Below the pieces are notes generated by a model, which worked only from the letters and a program-made list of their open reading frames with translations, did no database searches and was not told the origin of the DNA. Both the position numbers and the translations under genes were made by a program. From Flavobacteriaceae bacterium CP2B (lineage in GTDB: Bacteria > Bacteroidota > Bacteroidia > Flavobacteriales > Flavobacteriaceae), in contig LXTR01000089.1 of assembly GCA_001683825.1 (NCBI GenBank), positions 62,001 to 126,000 on the forward strand: a DNA stretch of 64,000 nucleotides, written 5' to 3'. Below, one piece after another: positions 8,765 to 18,810 of this stretch (position 1 is its first letter; each line of letters opens with the position of its first letter).

Positions 8765-9229
8765 GTGATAGGATTCATTGGTACATATGAATGTAAAGCC
8801 GATGCCAAAGGAAGGGTAATGGTCCCCGTTACCCTAAAAAACCAATTATCCCCTATCCTCAATCAAGGCTTTGTTATCAAACGGTCTGTTTTTCAGCCCT
8901 GTCTGGAGTTGTATCCCATGGAGGAGTGGCAACAGCTGATGCAAAAAATGCATAAGAAGAACAGGTTTAAAAAGAAAAACAACGATTTCATCAGGCGGTT
9001 TACTGCTGGTGTGAAGCCGGTGGAAATAGACACTACCGGTCGGCTCCTGATACCCAAGAACCTGGTGGATATTGCCGGGATAAAGAAAGAGGTGGTCCTG
9101 AGTTCGGCCATCAACATCATTGAGATCTGGGATAAAGATAGCTATGAGAAGGTATTGGATGAAACCGCGGAAAATTTTGCTGATCTGGCAGAGGAGGTAA
9201 TGGGCGACGATGGGGACGAGTTATCATAA
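8765..9229 (+). CDS. mraZ: Transcriptional regulator MraZ
   Basis: A 154-residue protein made of two SpoVT/AbrB-like halves. The first half reads GTYECKADAKGRVMVP and the second ends DTTGRLLIPKNL; the paired D-x-x-GR-x-x-P signatures are diagnostic of MraZ. It forms ring-shaped oligomers and represses the division/cell-wall cluster that it heads. The start codon is GTG. The three matching operator boxes sit directly upstream. The last 20 bases overlap the start of rsmH in another frame, implying translational coupling. Confidence 0.95.
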   Translation: MIGFIGTYECKADAKGRVMVPVTLKNQLSPILNQGFVIKRSVFQPCLELYPMEEWQQLMQKMHKKNRFKKKNNDFIRRFTAGVKPVEIDTTGRLLIPKNLVDIAGIKKEVVLSSAINIIEIWDKDSYEKVLDETAENFADLAEEVMGDDGDELS

Positions 9230-10112
9230 GCCCGTAATGTTGGCGGAGTCTGTGAAAGGGCTCCGAATTCTGGAAAACGGGGTCTATGTGGATGTCACTT
9301 TCGGCGGAGGGGGGCACTCCAGGGAAATACTGAAGCAACTGGGGCCTGACGGCAGGTTGTTCGCTTTTGACCAGGATGAAGAGGCGTTGTCCAATGCCAT
9401 CGAGGACGAGCGATTTACCCTGATCAATGAAAATTTCCGGTTTATCCGGCAGTTCCTGAAGTTCTATGGCATACGGAAAGTAGACGGTATCCTGGCTGAT
9501 TTTGGGGTTTCTTCCCACCAGTTTGACAAGGCGGAGCGGGGTTTTTCAACCCGTTTCGACGCCAGGCTCGATATGCGGATGAGTAAGCGGAATACCCGTT
9601 CCGCTTACCAGGTGGTCAATGAATACAGCTACGATGACCTGAGGAGGGTGTTGTTTCGGTACGGGGAACTCCGCAAGGCAGACCCCATGGCCAAAGCGAT
9701 TGTGGATCAGCGTTCGCAAGAGCCTATAAAAACAACGGATGACCTGAAGAAAACCCTGAAACGGTTTATTCCGGGGCACAGGGAACAAAAGGTGTTGGCG
9801 CAGGTGTACCAGGCCATTCGAATTGAAGTGAACCAGGAACTGGAGGCGATAGAGGAGTTGCTCCTGCAGTGCCCGGAACTCCTTAAAAAAGGAGGCCGTC
9901 TGAGCGTCATAAGTTACCATTCCCTGGAAGACCGCCTGGTAAAGCGGTTCATACAGACCGGAAAGTTTGAAGGGGAGGTGGAAAAGGATTTTTACGGGAA
10001 TGTGGATTTGCCATTCAGAAAGGTAGGGGGGTTGCAGGTCCCCACAGAAGAAGAAATTAGCAGCAACCCGAGGGCGCGTAGCGCAAGGCTGCGGGTGGCC
10101 GAAAGGCTTTAG
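9210..10112 (+). CDS. rsmH: 16S rRNA (cytosine1402-N4)-methyltransferase
   Basis: RsmH (MraW) methylates N4 of C1402 in 16S rRNA using S-adenosylmethionine. The 300-residue sequence begins TSYHKPVMLAES and carries the SAM-binding motif VDVTFGGGGHS (27-37), FDQDEEAL as the acidic ribose contact, and ILADFGVSSHQFD. The C-terminus ends NPRARSARLRVAERL, the usual R-S-A-x-LR signature. It overlaps mraZ by 20 bp. Length and motifs are normal. Confidence 0.96.
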   Translation: MGTSYHKPVMLAESVKGLRILENGVYVDVTFGGGGHSREILKQLGPDGRLFAFDQDEEALSNAIEDERFTLINENFRFIRQFLKFYGIRKVDGILADFGVSSHQFDKAERGFSTRFDARLDMRMSKRNTRSAYQVVNEYSYDDLRRVLFRYGELRKADPMAKAIVDQRSQEPIKTTDDLKKTLKRFIPGHREQKVLAQVYQAIRIEVNQELEAIEELLLQCPELLKKGGRLSVISYHSLEDRLVKRFIQTGKFEGEVEKDFYGNVDLPFRKVGGLQVPTEEEISSNPRARSARLRVAERL

Positions 10113-10149
10113 GGGGCATTAACAATTTAGGATCACTAATGTAAGCATC

Positions 10150-10470
10150 ATGAAAAAGGGACTCACAGACATTTTAAAGGGCAAGTTTTTGGTGAGCGGG
10201 GATGCTCCCAAAAACTGGATGTTTATTATTTACGCTTCTTTCCTGGCTACTATTATGATTGCCAGTTCACACAGTGCCGACCGAAAGGTGCACAAGGTAG
10301 CCGCCCTTAACGAGGAGGTAAAGGAGCTAAGGAGCCAGTTTGTGGATATGCGCTCCGACGTGCAGCGCTTGAAGTTGGAATCTACCGTCATGCATGCCCT
10401 AGAGGTGGATGGGTTGTACCCGTCTGAGACCCCCCCCAAAAAAATTAAGGTTAAAACAACAGCAAATTAA
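10150..10470 (+). CDS. ftsL: FtsL-like cell division protein
   Basis: A 106-residue bitopic membrane protein: a cytoplasmic N-terminus of about 20 residues, one membrane span (WMFIIYASFLATIMIASS, about 23-40), then a periplasmic coiled-coil segment rich in K, E, L and R. This topology, the length and the position between rsmH and the transpeptidase gene identify it as FtsL, which links FtsQ and FtsB to FtsW-FtsI. FtsL sequences diverge strongly, so synteny carries most of the weight. Its TAA stop is followed immediately by the TTG start of ftsI. Confidence 0.82.
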   Translation: MKKGLTDILKGKFLVSGDAPKNWMFIIYASFLATIMIASSHSADRKVHKVAALNEEVKELRSQFVDMRSDVQRLKLESTVMHALEVDGLYPSETPPKKIKVKTTAN

Positions 10471-12477
10471 TTGGCTACAACAGAGAAGCACATATTGACC
10501 CGTTTGTACGTAGTGGCTGGATGCCTGTTCCTGTTCGCTGGTGCCGTGGTGGTAAAGCTGATCAGCATTCAAATGGTGGATGGCCATAAGTATAAGGAGC
10601 TGGCCGAACAGCGGACCGAGAAACTCTTCACCATCGCACCCAACCGTGGCAACCTGTATTCTGACGACGGAAGCCTCCTGGCTACTTCGGTCTCCCGTTA
10701 TACCATTCGATTTGATGCGGTGACCGTAAAGGACAAGGATTTTGAAGCCCAGGTAGCGCCACTTGCCGGGGCCTTATCCCGATTGTTGGGCAAACCGGCA
10801 TCGCATTTTGACCAACTCCTGAGGAAAGCGCGGGCCAACAAGAATCGGTACGCCCTGGTCGCAAGGAACCTGGACTATTCAGATTACATGCAGTTAAAGC
10901 AATTCCCACTGTTCAATCTGGGCCCTTATAAAGGAGGGTTGATTGTAGAGCAGAAGACCGTACGGGAACACCCGTTGGGGAAAATAGCCGAACGCAGTGT
11001 GGGGTATGAGCGTTTTGACGAGAACGGCTACGCCACAAGGGTAGGCCTGGAAGGGGCTTTTGGGCAATACCTGAGGGGTGTTGAAGGCAAACGCCTCAAG
11101 CAGAAAATTGCCAAGGGGCAGTGGAAACCCATAGGATTCGATAACCTTATTGAGCCAAAAGACGGCTATGATGTGGTTTCTACCATCGATATCAATATAC
11201 AGGACATTGCCCACCACGCCCTTTTGCGGCAGTTGGAAAAGTATAAGGCCGATCATGGGTGTGTGATCGTGATGGAAACCAAAACAGGCGAGGTCAAGGC
11301 GATATCCAACCTGGGCCGGACCGAAGATGGGAAGTACTATGAGCGCCTGAATTACGCCCTGGGGGAATCTCATGAACCTGGTTCTTCGTTCAAACTCATG
11401 TCGCTCGTGGCCGCGCTGGAGGATAAAGTGGTGGATACCAGCACGGTGGTTGACACCGAAAAGGGGCGCTGGAGGATATATGACCGGATCGTACGCGATT
11501 CCAAAGAGGGTGGCTATGGGGAGATTTCCATCGCAAAGGCCTTTGAGGTCTCTTCCAATACGGCTTTTGCCAAAATGATCCACAACGGGTATAAAGAGCA
11601 ACCCGCACGATTTGTCAACCAATTGATGCGGATGGGCCTTCATAAGGAATTGGGCATGCCCATCAAAGGTGAGGGCAAACCCGTGATACGGTTCCCTGGG
11701 GATAAGGGATGGTCGGGCATATCGCTGGCCTGGATGTCGTACGGGTACGAGGTATCCCTGACACCGCTGCAAACCCTGGCTTTTTACAATGCCATCGCCA
11801 ATGATGGGGAACTGGTAAAGCCCAGGCTTATCAAGGAAGTCCGGGAATGGGATCAACCCATACGGCAATTTAACAAGGAAGTGGTGAACCCTGCTATTTG
11901 TTCCCGGGAAACGGCCGCTCAGGTGAAGCAATTGTTGGCCAATGTGGTTAAAAAGAAACACGGTACCGGCCACCGCCTGTACTCCCCTAACTTTTCTATG
12001 GCAGGGAAGACCGGGACGGCCCAAAAGAACTACGTGTCCAAAGACCGGGATAAGCTGGCCTATATATCGACCTTCGCCGGCTATTTTCCGGCCGAAGACC
12101 CCAAGTATTCCTGTATCGTGGTCATCCATGAACCCGATAAGAGCGTGGGGTATTACGGGGCCGATGTCTCCGGGCCCGTCTTTAAGTCTGTGGCCCAGAA
12201 GATCTATGCCAACAACCCGCTTATCGATGAGGTGGAAACCCTGGAGCCCCAATGCCCGGAACTGGAGGAAGCATTCGAACAATTCTACGTGGTCGCCCAA
12301 AAGAAATATGATCAGGTGCCTAACGTGAAAGGGATGAGTGGGATGGATGCCATTTCCATCCTGGAGAACCTTGGCCTGGAGGTAGAAGTAAGGGGTAATG
12401 GCAAGGTGAAAAGACAATCTATCTCGCAGGGGACCGACCTGAAAAAAGTAAAAAAAATCGTGCTCGAACTCTCATGA
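10471..12477 (+). CDS. ftsI: Division transpeptidase FtsI (PBP3), with PASTA domain
   Basis: A 668-residue class B penicillin-binding protein that cross-links septal peptidoglycan. One N-terminal anchor (about 11-32), a pedestal domain, then the transpeptidase with SSFK (Ser305 nucleophile), SSN (361-363) and KTGT (513-516). About 60 C-terminal residues (VPNVKGMSGMDAISILENLG...) form a PASTA domain, common in Bacteroidota. The start is TTG directly after the ftsL stop; the next Met lies at the end of the anchor, so TTG is preferred. The stop overlaps murE as ATGA. Confidence 0.95.
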   Translation: MATTEKHILTRLYVVAGCLFLFAGAVVVKLISIQMVDGHKYKELAEQRTEKLFTIAPNRGNLYSDDGSLLATSVSRYTIRFDAVTVKDKDFEAQVAPLAGALSRLLGKPASHFDQLLRKARANKNRYALVARNLDYSDYMQLKQFPLFNLGPYKGGLIVEQKTVREHPLGKIAERSVGYERFDENGYATRVGLEGAFGQYLRGVEGKRLKQKIAKGQWKPIGFDNLIEPKDGYDVVSTIDINIQDIAHHALLRQLEKYKADHGCVIVMETKTGEVKAISNLGRTEDGKYYERLNYALGESHEPGSSFKLMSLVAALEDKVVDTSTVVDTEKGRWRIYDRIVRDSKEGGYGEISIAKAFEVSSNTAFAKMIHNGYKEQPARFVNQLMRMGLHKELGMPIKGEGKPVIRFPGDKGWSGISLAWMSYGYEVSLTPLQTLAFYNAIANDGELVKPRLIKEVREWDQPIRQFNKEVVNPAICSRETAAQVKQLLANVVKKKHGTGHRLYSPNFSMAGKTGTAQKNYVSKDRDKLAYISTFAGYFPAEDPKYSCIVVIHEPDKSVGYYGADVSGPVFKSVAQKIYANNPLIDEVETLEPQCPELEEAFEQFYVVAQKKYDQVPNVKGMSGMDAISILENLGLEVEVRGNGKVKRQSISQGTDLKKVKKIVLELS

Positions 12478-13937
12478 AGCTACTCAAAGACATATTATAT
12501 GGTGTGGGCCTGAGCGCGGTTAGCGGTTCTACCGCCAAAATGGTGAATGCGGTCTGCTTTGATTCCAGGAAGGTAGGCATGGATGATGTCTTTGTCGCTA
12601 TCCGGGGGACGGCGATGGACGGGCATGCATTTATAGACCAGGCAATTCAGTCGGGGGCCAATACCATCGTATGTGAGGAATTGCCCGGGAATATGGTGAA
12701 TGAGGTAACCTATGTGGAGGTGCGCGATGGCCAGCAGGCACTGGCGGTCATGGCCTCCAATTATTATGGGAACCCATCAAAGAACCTGAAACTGGTGGGG
12801 GTTACCGGGACCAATGGAAAAACGACCGTCAGTAGCTTGCTTTACCAGCTTTTCAGAAAGGCGGGGTATAAGGTGGGGCTTATTTCCACGATCCGGATCA
12901 TGGTCAATGACAAGGAGTATCCCACTACCCATACCACGCCTGATGCCCTGACGATCAACCGGCACCTGGCCCTGATGAACACCGAGGGGGTCGAGTTTTG
13001 TTTTATGGAAGTGAGTTCTCATGGCATCGCCCAGAAGCGAACCGAAGGATTGGTCTTTGAGGGGGCTGTTTTCACGAACCTGTCACATGACCACCTGGAC
13101 TACCACAAGACCTTTGCGGAGTACCGCGACACCAAAAAGAAGTTATTTGATGACCTGTCGAAAAGGGCTTTTGCCCTGGTCAACGTCGACGATAAGAATG
13201 GCCTTGTAATGCTGCAGAACACAAAGGCCAGGAAATTTACCTATGGCCTGAAGACCTATGCGGACTATAAGGCGCAGGTCATGGAGAGCCAGTTAAGTGG
13301 CCAGCTGCTTAAAATTGACGATACGGAATTATGGACCAGGTTAATCGGGCAGTTCAATGCCTATAACATCCTGGCGATCTATGCAACCGCCGACCTTCTG
13401 GGCCTGGAGAAGCTGGAAATCATGCGCATTATCAGCGAATTGGAAAACGTCGACGGAAGGTTCCAGTATTACATCTCTAAATCGAATATAACGGCGATAG
13501 TTGATTATGCCCATACGCCGGACGCCTTAAAAAATGTGTTGGATACAATCAATGCATTGAGGACTGAAAATGAAAACGTCATCACCGTTGTGGGGTGTGG
13601 TGGTGATCGTGACAAGTCTAAGCGTCCGGTTATGGGTCATATCGCATCTGCTTATAGCAACAAGGCCATATTCACCTCGGATAACCCGCGGTCTGAATCG
13701 GCCATTGCCATCATCGAAGAAATGGAGGCGGGGGTAGAGCCCCAGAATTTCAACAAAACACTATCGGTAGAAAACAGGAAGCAAGCCATCAAGGCTGCGT
13801 GCCAGATGGCAGAAGCCAATGACATCATCCTGGTAGCAGGCAAAGGGCATGAAACCTACCAGGAGCGCCAGGGCAAGAGGGTTGATTTTGACGATTTTAA
13901 AATCGTCAAGGAAATCCTGGCAGCATTGGATAAATAG
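12474..13937 (+). CDS. murE: UDP-MurNAc-tripeptide synthetase, meso-DAP adding
   Basis: ATP-dependent Mur ligase that adds the third amino acid to UDP-MurNAc-L-Ala-D-Glu. The P-loop is TGTNGKTT (111-118). The substrate-specifying motif is DNPR (403-406), which selects meso-diaminopimelate rather than lysine, so this organism has DAP-type peptidoglycan. Other landmarks are the HTTPDA region and VDYAHTPD (344-350). The 487-residue length is normal. It overlaps ftsI by four bases. Confidence 0.96.
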   Translation: MKLLKDILYGVGLSAVSGSTAKMVNAVCFDSRKVGMDDVFVAIRGTAMDGHAFIDQAIQSGANTIVCEELPGNMVNEVTYVEVRDGQQALAVMASNYYGNPSKNLKLVGVTGTNGKTTVSSLLYQLFRKAGYKVGLISTIRIMVNDKEYPTTHTTPDALTINRHLALMNTEGVEFCFMEVSSHGIAQKRTEGLVFEGAVFTNLSHDHLDYHKTFAEYRDTKKKLFDDLSKRAFALVNVDDKNGLVMLQNTKARKFTYGLKTYADYKAQVMESQLSGQLLKIDDTELWTRLIGQFNAYNILAIYATADLLGLEKLEIMRIISELENVDGRFQYYISKSNITAIVDYAHTPDALKNVLDTINALRTENENVITVVGCGGDRDKSKRPVMGHIASAYSNKAIFTSDNPRSESAIAIIEEMEAGVEPQNFNKTLSVENRKQAIKAACQMAEANDIILVAGKGHETYQERQGKRVDFDDFKIVKEILAALDK

Positions 13938-13973
13938 AAGCGATTAGAAAAACCAAGTACGGAAGCGACGAAT

Positions 13974-15194
13974 ATGCTGTATTACCTCTTTGAATACCTA
14001 GAAAAGCAATACCAGTTCCCGGGGGCGACCCTGTTCCAGTTCCTTACGTTCAGGGCGGCCATGGCGGTGTTGCTTTCCCTGGTCCTGGCCACGGTTTACG
14101 GGAAGCGGGTGATTGTCTTCCTGAAACGGAAACAAATTGGGGAAACGGTACGTGACCTCGGGCTCGAGGGGCAGGAGCAAAAGTCTGGTACACCCACCAT
14201 GGGCGGGATCATCATCATCTTGTCAACCCTTATTCCGGTACTCCTGTTCTCCCGCCTGGACAATATTTATGTCCTCCTCCTGATCATCACCACGCTCTGG
14301 ATGGGGGTTATCGGGTTCATAGACGATTACATCAAGATTTTTAAAAAGGACAAGAAAGGCCTTAAGGGGCGCTTTAAGGTATTGGGGCAGGTAGTCCTGG
14401 GCCTTATGGTTGGCGCTATCCTCTACTTCCACCCCGAAGTTACCATGAAGGAGGAAAACAGCTCCAGGATCACCGAGCGCTTTACGGTGGAACAGGTGGA
14501 GGGCAAAGAGATAAAGGCGATACGGACCAATGTGCCCTTCTTTAAAAACAACCAGCTGGATTACAGCGACCTTGTGGGCTGGATGGGGGAAGGCGCTGCC
14601 GATTACGCCTGGTTGATCTTCATCCCTATTGTCATCTTTATTGTAACGGCCGTTTCCAACGGGGCCAACCTCACGGATGGCATTGACGGCCTTGCGGCCG
14701 GTTCGTCGGCAATCATTGTGCTCACCCTGGGGATCTTTGCCTGGGTTTCGGGAAATATCATTTTTTCGGAGTACCTGGATATCTTTTTTATACCCAGGGC
14801 AGGGGAGCTGGTGGTTTTCATAGCGGCCTTTGTAGGGGCCCTGGTAGGGTTCCTGTGGTATAATGCCTATCCCGCCCAGGTATTCATGGGCGATACGGGG
14901 AGCCTGACCATCGGGGGTGTCATAGCGGTGATCGCCCTGATCGTTCGCAAGGAATTGCTCATACCCCTGCTATGTGGGATTTTCTTCGCAGAATCCCTGT
15001 CGGTCATGATACAGGTAAGTTATTTCAAGTATACCCGTAAAAAATACGGCGAAGGCCGGCGCATTTTTCTGATGTCGCCTTTGCACCATCACTACCAGAA
15101 GAAAGGCTATCACGAAAGCAAAATCGTGACCCGCTTCTGGATCATTGGGATACTCCTGGCCGTTGTGACGATTGTGACACTGAAAGTGCGCTGA
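13974..15194 (+). CDS. mraY: Phospho-MurNAc-pentapeptide translocase
   Basis: Transfers phospho-MurNAc-pentapeptide to undecaprenyl phosphate, giving lipid I, in the inner membrane. The 406-residue protein has about ten hydrophobic helices. Conserved segments: KSGTPTMGG (about 64-72), GFIDDYIK (the Asp-Asp pair), [10 protein letters not shown] (Asp), FMGDTGS, and the C-terminal histidine run PLHHHYQ. A hydrophilic insert (about residues 155-190, [18 protein letters not shown]) lengthens it compared with the 360-residue E. coli enzyme; I recall the same in other Bacteroidota. Confidence 0.96.
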   Translation: MLYYLFEYLEKQYQFPGATLFQFLTFRAAMAVLLSLVLATVYGKRVIVFLKRKQIGETVRDLGLEGQEQKSGTPTMGGIIIILSTLIPVLLFSRLDNIYVLLLIITTLWMGVIGFIDDYIKIFKKDKKGLKGRFKVLGQVVLGLMVGAILYFHPEVTMKEENSSRITERFTVEQVEGKEIKAIRTNVPFFKNNQLDYSDLVGWMGEGAADYAWLIFIPIVIFIVTAVSNGANLTDGIDGLAAGSSAIIVLTLGIFAWVSGNIIFSEYLDIFFIPRAGELVVFIAAFVGALVGFLWYNAYPAQVFMGDTGSLTIGGVIAVIALIVRKELLIPLLCGIFFAESLSVMIQVSYFKYTRKKYGEGRRIFLMSPLHHHYQKKGYHESKIVTRFWIIGILLAVVTIVTLKVR

Positions 15195-15195
15195 G

Positions 15196-16530
15196 ATGGA
15201 ACGGCTGGTGATATTGGGTGGAGGTGAAAGCGGGGTGGGTACCGCCATCCTCGGGAAACAAAAGGGCTATGAAGTTTTTGTGTCAGACCGGGGGATGCTG
15301 AAGAAAAAATATAAGGACGTTCTTGAACATTATGGGATTGATTGGGAAGAAGGCCAGCATACCGAGGCCAGGGTCCTTAATGCCGACCTGGTGATGAAAA
15401 GCCCGGGGATTCCTGATAAGGCGCCTCTGGTGAAAGCGCTTCGGGAGCGTTCCATACCGGTGATTTCCGAGATTGAATTTGCCGCCCGCTACACTGATGC
15501 CACCATCATCGGGATTACAGGGAGTAACGGCAAGACCACCACCACCATGCTTACCTACCATATTTTGAAGGAAGGCGGGTTGCATGTAGGGATGGCGGGG
15601 AACATCGGGGACAGTTTTGCCCGGATGGTTGCTGAAAAGGACTATGCCTGTTATGTTCTGGAGATCAGCAGTTTCCAGCTTGATGGCATACGGGATTTCC
15701 GGCCGCATATCGGGCTGATCACCAATATCACCGAGGACCATCTGGATCGATATGACTATGATTTCAGCAAGTATATCGCCTCCAAGTTCAGGATCGCAGA
15801 GAATCAGCAGGCAACCGATTTCCTGATATATGATGCAGATGACCCTGTCATCACCCAATGGCTGGAACAACACCCCATACAATCCCGGGGACTGCCTTTT
15901 TCCATAGAAAGGGAATTGGAAGCAGGGGCCTGGATCGGGGAAAATGAAATACGGATAAAAACAAAACAAAAAATGATAACAATGAGCAATGAAGCTTTGG
16001 CCCTGGAAGGCAAACACAACCTGAAGAACACCATGGCCGCTGCAACGGTGGCCAAGTTGGTGGGGATACGCAAGGAAACGATACGGGCGTGCATCCAAAA
16101 TTTCCAGGGGGCGCCCCACCGGCTGGAAAAGGTACTTAAGATTCACCATGTACAATACATCAATGATTCCAAAGCGACCAATGTGAATGCCACCTATTAT
16201 GCCCTGGACAGCATGAACACCCCGACCGTTTGGATCGTAGGGGGGCAGGACAAAGGCAATGATTACAAGGTGCTGATGCCCCTCGTACGCGAAAAGGTAA
16301 AGGCGATCATTTGCCTGGGGATGGACAATACCAAGATCAAGGAGGCCTTCGGAAACGTGGTAGACCTGATGGTGGAGACCTTCGCCATGAGCGAAGCGGT
16401 AAAGGTGGCCTACAAGATTGCGGAGCGGGGCGATACGGTCCTGTTGTCGCCAGCCTGTGCCAGTTTTGACCTGTTTGAAAATTATGAGGATCGCGGGAAC
16501 CAGTTCAAGGAAGCCATCAAAAATTTATAG
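15196..16530 (+). CDS. murD: UDP-MurNAc-L-alanine:D-glutamate ligase
   Basis: Mur ligase adding D-glutamate to UDP-MurNAc-L-alanine. It begins LVILGGGESGVGTAILG, an N-terminal Rossmann-like UDP-binding domain, then the ATPase P-loop ITGSNGKTTTT (about 110-120), NITEDHLDRYD, and KATNVNAT plus GGQDKGNDY in the C-terminal domain. The 444-residue length is standard. The start lies one base after the mraY stop. Confidence 0.96.
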   Translation: MERLVILGGGESGVGTAILGKQKGYEVFVSDRGMLKKKYKDVLEHYGIDWEEGQHTEARVLNADLVMKSPGIPDKAPLVKALRERSIPVISEIEFAARYTDATIIGITGSNGKTTTTMLTYHILKEGGLHVGMAGNIGDSFARMVAEKDYACYVLEISSFQLDGIRDFRPHIGLITNITEDHLDRYDYDFSKYIASKFRIAENQQATDFLIYDADDPVITQWLEQHPIQSRGLPFSIERELEAGAWIGENEIRIKTKQKMITMSNEALALEGKHNLKNTMAAATVAKLVGIRKETIRACIQNFQGAPHRLEKVLKIHHVQYINDSKATNVNATYYALDSMNTPTVWIVGGQDKGNDYKVLMPLVREKVKAIICLGMDNTKIKEAFGNVVDLMVETFAMSEAVKVAYKIAERGDTVLLSPACASFDLFENYEDRGNQFKEAIKNL

Positions 16531-16532
16531 AC

Positions 16533-17732
16533 GTGACCCAATTCCTGAAGAACATACAAGGAGATAAAGCCATCTGGGCGGTAGTGGCCCTGCTGGCCAT
16601 ATTCTCTTTCCTCCCCGTCTACAGTGCCAGCAGTAACCTTGTGTATGTGGTGGGCAATGGAACCACCATGGGCCACCTGGTAAAACACGGGTTGCTGTTG
16701 TTCCTGGGCTTCGGGATAATTTATGGCGTTCACAAGATCCCCACACATTTCTTCAAAGGGCTTTCTATCATTGCCATGCCCGTGGTATTGGTTTTGCTGG
16801 CCTATACGCTGGCTCAGGGGACCACTATAGATGGGGCCAACGCCAGCCGTTGGATACGCCTGCCATTTGTGGGGATTTCCTTCCAGACGTCTAACCTGGC
16901 CGGGGTGGTGCTGATGATTTATGTGGCCCGCTACCTGACTAAGATGAAAGACCGGGAGATCCGGTTCAAAGAAAGTATACTGCCGTTGTGGCTCCCGGTA
17001 TTCCTGGTGCTGATCCTGATCCTGCCGGCCAATTTTTCGACAGCGGCTATCCTGTTTTTTATGGTGATGGTCCTCTGTTTTTTAGGCGGGTACCCAATGA
17101 AGTACTTGTTAAGCATGACGGCAGCGGGCCTGGCAGGGCTCTGTATTTTTGTGCTACTGGCCAAGGCCGTGCCCGACCTTTTCCCCAACCGGGTGGACAC
17201 CTGGATGAGCCGGCTGGAAAGTTTTTGGGATCCGGCCGATACCGAGGCCGATTACCAGATAGAAAAGGCCAAGATCGCCATTGCCAGTGGCGGAATTATC
17301 GGTAGCGGCGCCGGCAAGAGTGTGATGAAAAATTTCCTTCCACAGAGTTCCTCCGACTTTATTTACGCCATCATTATTGAAGAATACGGCCTGGTAGGGG
17401 GGCTGGCCCTGATGTTTTTCTACCTCCTCCTGTTATTCAGGATCGTGGTGGTGGCCAATGCCAATGCAACGGTATTTGGCAAGCTGCTTGTGGTGGGAGT
17501 GGGCCTCCCCATTGTATTCCAGGCCCTGATCAATATGGCGGTGGCGGTTGAATTGTTTCCCGTGACAGGACAGACCTTGCCATTGATCAGCAGCGGGGGG
17601 ACCTCTATATGGATGACCTGCCTGGCCATTGGGATTATCCTCAGTGCGAGCCGGAAGGATAGGAACCAGGAACAAAGCGAAGAAGGAACCGGGGAATTGA
17701 ACCCTTTAGAAGTATTGAGTGGGCAGATATAG
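16533..17732 (+). CDS. ftsW: Septal peptidoglycan polymerase FtsW (SEDS family)
   Basis: A 399-residue polytopic SEDS glycosyltransferase that polymerises lipid II together with FtsI. Typical landmarks: VYSASSN in the first helix, [20 protein letters not shown] (the GA-x-RW-I motif and catalytic-loop region), [18 protein letters not shown], and the closing [13 protein letters not shown] motif. The start is GTG, two bases after the murD stop. The last 14 bases overlap murG. Confidence 0.95.
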   Translation: MTQFLKNIQGDKAIWAVVALLAIFSFLPVYSASSNLVYVVGNGTTMGHLVKHGLLLFLGFGIIYGVHKIPTHFFKGLSIIAMPVVLVLLAYTLAQGTTIDGANASRWIRLPFVGISFQTSNLAGVVLMIYVARYLTKMKDREIRFKESILPLWLPVFLVLILILPANFSTAAILFFMVMVLCFLGGYPMKYLLSMTAAGLAGLCIFVLLAKAVPDLFPNRVDTWMSRLESFWDPADTEADYQIEKAKIAIASGGIIGSGAGKSVMKNFLPQSSSDFIYAIIIEEYGLVGGLALMFFYLLLLFRIVVVANANATVFGKLLVVGVGLPIVFQALINMAVAVELFPVTGQTLPLISSGGTSIWMTCLAIGIILSASRKDRNQEQSEEGTGELNPLEVLSGQI

Positions 17733-18810
17733 GTTTATACTATCGGGAGGGGGCACCGGCGGGCACATTTACCCGGCCATTGCCATAGCCAATGAGTTGA
17801 AGAAGCGATATCCGGGGTCTGACATCCTGTTCGTAGGGGCCAGTGACCGGATGGAAATGGAAAAAGTACCCCAGGCGGGTTATGAAATACAAGGATTGTG
17901 GATTAGCGGGTTACAACGGAAGTTGAGTTTTAAAAACCTGATGTTCCCCATAAAATTGGTAAGTAGTTTGATCAAAGCGGCAAAAATAGTACGCAGGTTT
18001 CAGCCCCATGTGGTCATTGGGACCGGGGGCTATGCCAGTGGGCCCCTGCTGAAGGTGGCTTCTGGTAAAGGCATCCCTTGTGTGTTGCAGGAGCAAAATT
18101 CCTATGCCGGCATCACCAATAAGTTATTGGCACGCAGGGCGGCAAAGATTTGTGTGGCCTATGACGGGATGGAACGCTATTTCCCTGTGGAAAAAATAGT
18201 GAAGACCGGGAACCCGGTACGGCGCGATATTGTCAGCGGTCATACCAATACAGACGAGGCATACGCCTATTTTGGTCTTGATCCTGACAAAACCACCCTG
18301 TTGGTACTGGGCGGAAGCCTTGGTGCCAGGCGCATCAACCAGTTGGTGGCCAGTGAACTGTCTTTTTTTTCAAGGTTTGACCTACAGATGATCTGGCAGT
18401 GCGGCAAGCTTTACTATGAAACCTATAAAGCGCATGATTCCGGGCCGGTAAAGGTTTACCAGTTTTTAAACCGCATGGATTACGCCTATGCGGTAGCCGA
18501 CATCATCATCTCGCGGGCAGGCGCGGGCACGGTGTCTGAACTATGCCTTGCGGGCAAGCCGGTCATCCTGGTGCCTTCGCCCCATGTGGCTGAAGACCAC
18601 CAGACCAAGAATGCCCAGGCGTTGGTAGAGCGGGACGCGGCGCTGATGATCCCGGAAGCCGGGCTGGAAGACCGCTTCGAACCGGAATTTTCAGACCTCT
18701 TCCTGTCGCAGCAACAAAAGATGCGCCTTGGTAGCAATATCAGGGCGATGGGTATGCCGGATGCCACGGAAAGGATTGTGGATGAAATAGAAAAGTTATT
18801 ACCCCAGTAG
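17719..18810 (+). CDS. murG: UDP-GlcNAc:lipid I GlcNAc transferase
   Basis: GT28 glycosyltransferase that converts lipid I to lipid II at the inner face of the membrane. Glycine-rich loop [12 protein letters not shown] (8-19), second G-loop [11 protein letters not shown] in the C-terminal half, and the UDP-GlcNAc-binding [17 protein letters not shown] segment with the conserved Glu. The 363-residue length is normal. GTG start, overlapping ftsW by 14 bases. Confidence 0.96.
   Translation: MGRYRFILSGGGTGGHIYPAIAIANELKKRYPGSDILFVGASDRMEMEKVPQAGYEIQGLWISGLQRKLSFKNLMFPIKLVSSLIKAAKIVRRFQPHVVIGTGGYASGPLLKVASGKGIPCVLQEQNSYAGITNKLLARRAAKICVAYDGMERYFPVEKIVKTGNPVRRDIVSGHTNTDEAYAYFGLDPDKTTLLVLGGSLGARRINQLVASELSFFSRFDLQMIWQCGKLYYETYKAHDSGPVKVYQFLNRMDYAYAVADIIISRAGAGTVSELCLAGKPVILVPSPHVAEDHQTKNAQALVERDAALMIPEAGLEDRFEPEFSDLFLSQQQKMRLGSNIRAMGMPDATERIVDEIEKLLPQ

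Noticed and set aside
10894-12417. Long open frame antisense to ftsI
   Set aside because: It is the complement of a well-supported gene, biased by codon use, and resembles no protein family.
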